In this document: piece by piece, positions 5,769-6,289 of the stretch
Numbering within the stretch: the stretch's first letter is position 1
Layout: each line of letters begins with the position of its first letter
From: Acidobacteriota bacterium
GTDB lineage: Bacteria > Acidobacteriota > Terriglobia > UBA7540
Reading direction: 5' to 3'
Assembly: GCA_003171295.1 (NCBI GenBank)
Contig: PMYF01000968.1
Span: 123-6,411 of the forward strand
Length of the DNA stretch: 6,289 bases
Made by a program: the position numbers and the translations under genes
Notes under the pieces: model-generated
Seen by the model: the letters and a program-made list of their open reading frames with translations, nothing else
Told to the model about the DNA's origin: nothing
Databases searched by the model: none

Positions 5769-6289
5769 TTGAAGCTTTCCAAAAACAGTCTCTTTCTCTT
5801 CGGTCTCAGCTTGCTTTTCTATGTGGTTGTAGCCTCAGGCGCAGCGCAAACTGCTCCCGCCTCCTGGCAGGGTACGTTGCGCGACGCCGGCGGAAAGGTT
5901 ATGGCCGGAGCGCAGGTGGAGTTGCGCGAGGCTGGGTCGGGTCGCACCTTCACGGCCACCACCAATGCTCAGGGGGCTTTCAGCTTGCCGGAATTGCCGG
6001 CGGGGAATTATACGGTGCGCATCCGCTGGCACGCCAAGACCGCCGCGGCACGCGAGGTGCTGAAAATCGGGCCGGGAAACCACCTCGACTCTTCTGTGAA
6101 GATTGCCCGGTCGGGCGGATGGCTGGTCCTCCAGACTTCCACCGTGGGAGAGGAGGCGCAGGCGAGTGGCGGGGAGAGACTCTCCAGCCGTCAGGTTTCC
6201 GAGCTGCCTTTGAACAAGCGTGACTTCAGTCAACTGCTGCTGCTGGCGGCCGGCACCATGACGGATACGAACGGCTCGGCGAATTTCAC
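5769..6289 (+). CDS. Oar-like TonB-dependent receptor, copy 2 (cut by window edge)
   Basis: This second receptor gene lies 230 bases after the first and is open to the window end: 173 complete codons without a stop. TTG at 5769 is the start for the same reasons as in copy 1 (in-frame TAG 15 bases before, AGGG ten bases before, full signal peptide). Residues 1 to about 26 are a hydrophobic signal peptide (KLSKNSLFLFGLSLLFYVVV). About 31-117 are the carboxypeptidase-regulatory-like domain (TLRDAGGKVMAGAQVELREA, ELPAGNYTV). The plug begins with PLNKRDF. The signal peptide agrees with copy 1 at 20 of the first 35 residues, while the DNA of the last 109 bases agrees at 105. Two extra codons lie in the region before the plug. 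Only the N-terminal seventh or so is present, so cargo and integrity are unknown; a paralog of the same subfamily is near certain. Confidence 0.88.
   Translation, partial: MKLSKNSLFLFGLSLLFYVVVASGAAQTAPASWQGTLRDAGGKVMAGAQVELREAGSGRTFTATTNAQGAFSLPELPAGNYTVRIRWHAKTAAAREVLKIGPGNHLDSSVKIARSGGWLVLQTSTVGEEAQASGGERLSSRQVSELPLNKRDFSQLLLLAAGTMTDTNGSANF

Overview
The window looks like a piece of an Acidobacteriota chromosome, probably a soil-type Terriglobia or Bryobacterales relative. The main evidence is two Oar-like TonB-dependent receptors: a carboxypeptidase-type N-terminal fold, then a plug with NGQRG, DGVD and TKSGT motifs, then (in the complete copy) a long barrel ending in RQIQFSLKLIY. Two small secreted or outer-membrane proteins of types common in that phylum support it. 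This assignment comes from family recognition, not from a search. Every gene I can support lies on the + strand.

Layout. Positions 1-487 hold no convincing gene but contain several strong stem-loops. Positions 488-1005 encode a small exported protein of unknown function that is broken by one frameshift near 820-838. Positions 1133-1648 encode an intact small outer-membrane beta-barrel protein with a strong ribosome binding site. Positions 1649-1990 are non-coding, with two more palindromes, one a perfect 11-bp stem. A 122-base leader (1991-2112) precedes a complete 1141-residue receptor (2113-5538) that starts at TTG. A 230-base gap follows, whose second part (5646-5768) is a homologous leader. 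A second receptor copy (5769 onward, also TTG) runs off the window edge after 173 codons.

The most notable structure is the tandem repeat of leader plus receptor. Recognisable similarity starts abruptly at the same word, GCTTGACGAAGTC, in both copies. The leaders are almost equal in length. Two predicted RNA hairpins and the start-site arrangement (in-frame TAG, AGGG, TTG) are kept. The last 109 bases of the second copy match the first at 105 positions, although the signal peptides have diverged. This suggests a paralogous receptor array with a shared leader and either strong local constraint or gene conversion.

No complete novel defence, mobile or biosynthetic system is visible. The receptor array with its structured leader is the best candidate for something undescribed. 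The cargo of the receptors cannot be read from this window: no SusD-like, TonB/ExbBD, sigma/anti-sigma or enzyme gene is present.
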